Under the pieces are notes generated by a model. The model was not told the origin of the DNA. It did not search any database and saw only the letters and a program-made list of their open reading frames with translations. From assembly GCA_018304445.1 (NCBI GenBank), contig JAGVWD010000052.1, forward strand, positions 1-7,189: 7,189 nt of DNA, read 5' to 3'. This stretch comes from Candidatus Iainarchaeum sp. (GTDB lineage: Archaea > Iainarchaeota > Iainarchaeia > Iainarchaeales > JAXPJC01). This document shows, piece after piece, positions 6,185-7,189 of this stretch (position 1 is its first letter; every line of letters begins with the position of its first letter). The position numbers and the translations under genes are program-made.

Positions 6185-7189
6185 ATGTATTCAAAAAACT
6201 TGCTTAACCTCTTGACCTCCGAATTGGAAAGTTTGGAGCAGCAGGGCAAATACAAGCATGAATCGGCTTTGGAATCCCCCCAAGGGCCAAAGGTCAAAGT
6301 CGGCGGCAGGGAAGTCCTGATGTTCGCTTCCAACAACTACCTGGGGCTGGCCAACCACCCTGAGATTGTCCGGGCTGCCAAAGAGGCGGCTGACAAATTC
6401 GGCTACGGCATGTCGTCCGTCAGGTTTATCTGCGGCACCAATGTTTTGCACCAGGAGTTGGAAAAAAAAATCTCGGATTTTTTGAAAACAGAAGCTACTA
6501 TTTTGTTTTCTTCCTGCTTCGCCGCCAATGAAGCTTTTTTCGCCTCCTTAATCCATCAGACAGATGTTTCTAGCGGTCCCAGTTTCATCTACTCCGACGC
6601 CTTGAACCATGCCAGCATCATTGACGGGCTTAGACTGGTCAAGAAGGAAATGTTTGTCAAAAGAATCTATCCCCACAATGACTTGAAAGCCCTTCAAGAG
6701 ATGCTGGCAGCCGACCAGTCGGAAAACTGCCAGTTGAAAATCATTGCCACTGACGGAGTTTTCAGCATGGAAGGCGAACTGGCCAATTTGGCCGAGCTGG
6801 CTAAACTAGCCGAGCAATACCAGGCTTTGCTGTTTATCGACGACTCCCACGGCATTGGCGCCTGCGGCCCTTCAGGCAAAGGTGCGGCTGACCAATTGAA
6901 GGTGCTTGAGAAGATTGATGTTTTCAGCGGCACCCTGGGCAAGGCTTTGGGCGGCGCCTCCGGAGGTTTCTTGAGCGGCAAGAAGGAATTAATTGAGTTT
7001 ATGAGGCAAAAAGCCAGGCCCTACATTTTTTCCAACACCCTGCCCCCGATGATTGCCGCCGCTTCCATTAAAGCCATTGAGCTTCTGGGAAAAAGCCCGG
7101 AGCTGCTGGTTAAGTTAAAGCATAATACGGAAGCTTTCAGAACGGGGGTAAAGGCAAGGGGTTTTACAATAATTGAAGGCGGCCATCCG
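6185..7189 (+). CDS. kbl: 2-amino-3-ketobutyrate CoA ligase (glycine C-acetyltransferase), 3' end outside the window
   Basis: Kbl is a PLP enzyme of the alpha-oxoamine synthase family that cleaves 2-amino-3-ketobutyrate with CoA to glycine and acetyl-CoA, the step after Tdh. The frame is open to the window end, giving 335 of about 400 residues. Diagnostic blocks are SNNYLGLANHP (49-59), GMSSVRFICGT (75-85), SDALNHASIIDG (137-148), ATDGVFSMEG (188-197), DDSHGIG (219-225) and the PLP-lysine block GTLGKALGGASGG (249-261, K253). RFICGT and SDALNHASIIDG are Kbl-like rather than BioF-like, although BioF and serine palmitoyltransferase share the fold. About six extra residues (near 125-133) precede SDALNH. 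It starts 17 nt after tdh with no visible Shine-Dalgarno sequence. Adjacency to tdh makes the threonine-cleavage role highly likely. The missing part holds the C-terminal small domain. Confidence 0.93.
   Translation, partial: MYSKNLLNLLTSELESLEQQGKYKHESALESPQGPKVKVGGREVLMFASNNYLGLANHPEIVRAAKEAADKFGYGMSSVRFICGTNVLHQELEKKISDFLKTEATILFSSCFAANEAFFASLIHQTDVSSGPSFIYSDALNHASIIDGLRLVKKEMFVKRIYPHNDLKALQEMLAADQSENCQLKIIATDGVFSMEGELANLAELAKLAEQYQALLFIDDSHGIGACGPSGKGAADQLKVLEKIDVFSGTLGKALGGASGGFLSGKKELIEFMRQKARPYIFSNTLPPMIAAASIKAIELLGKSPELLVKLKHNTEAFRTGVKARGFTIIEGGHP

Noticed and set aside
6191..6981. Minus-strand open frames in the last kilobase
   Set aside because: The + strand here encodes an uninterrupted Kbl with all catalytic blocks.
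1..7189. CRISPR array, tRNA, rRNA or insertion sequence
   Set aside because: No spaced repeats, cloverleaf sequences, rRNA-like tracts, transposase motifs or terminal inverted repeats were seen.

Overview
This 7.2 kb window is bacterial. The coding strand is entirely +, there are sigma70-type promoters (a consensus TTGACA-N16-TATAAT at 2286-2313) and U-tract hairpin terminators. A TrmB-type regulator in a bacterial setting, near-zero spacing between genes and mostly absent Shine-Dalgarno sequences would suit an uncultivated lineage such as a candidate-phylum (Patescibacteria/CPR-like) bacterium. That placement is inference with low confidence.

Layout. (1) 1-1194: a promoter with a 9-bp direct repeat around its -10 box, a strong AAAGGAG ribosome binding site, an APH/choline-kinase-fold phosphotransferase of unknown substrate (109-1167), and a hairpin terminator that overlaps its stop codon. 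(2) 1204-2183: a very AT-rich gene for an inositol-monophosphatase-family protein that keeps the first metal-binding motif but lacks the segment carrying the WD metal-ligand aspartate, followed by a hairpin terminator. (3) 2184-2342: an AT-rich regulatory gap with a consensus promoter, a perfect DnaA-box nonamer, a repeated ATTTGACAAT and small inverted repeats. (4) 2343-7189: a tight operon of much higher GC, in the order trmB-like regulator, glmS, tdh-like dehydrogenase and kbl (cut by the window end), with gaps of 1, 14 and 17 nt.

How the genes may work together. GlmS makes glucosamine-6-phosphate from fructose-6-phosphate and glutamine, the entry to UDP-GlcNAc and peptidoglycan. Tdh plus Kbl is the classical two-step route from threonine to glycine and acetyl-CoA. 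Placing them together under one sugar-regulator-like protein suggests that threonine breakdown could feed acetyl-CoA (needed to N-acetylate glucosamine-1-phosphate) and glycine into wall synthesis. This is a hypothesis. The dehydrogenase is unusual: about 70 residues longer than typical Tdh and without the usual proton-relay histidine, so its substrate is not certain. The kinase and phosphatase genes upstream differ in composition from the operon and from each other, and may be a separately acquired block.
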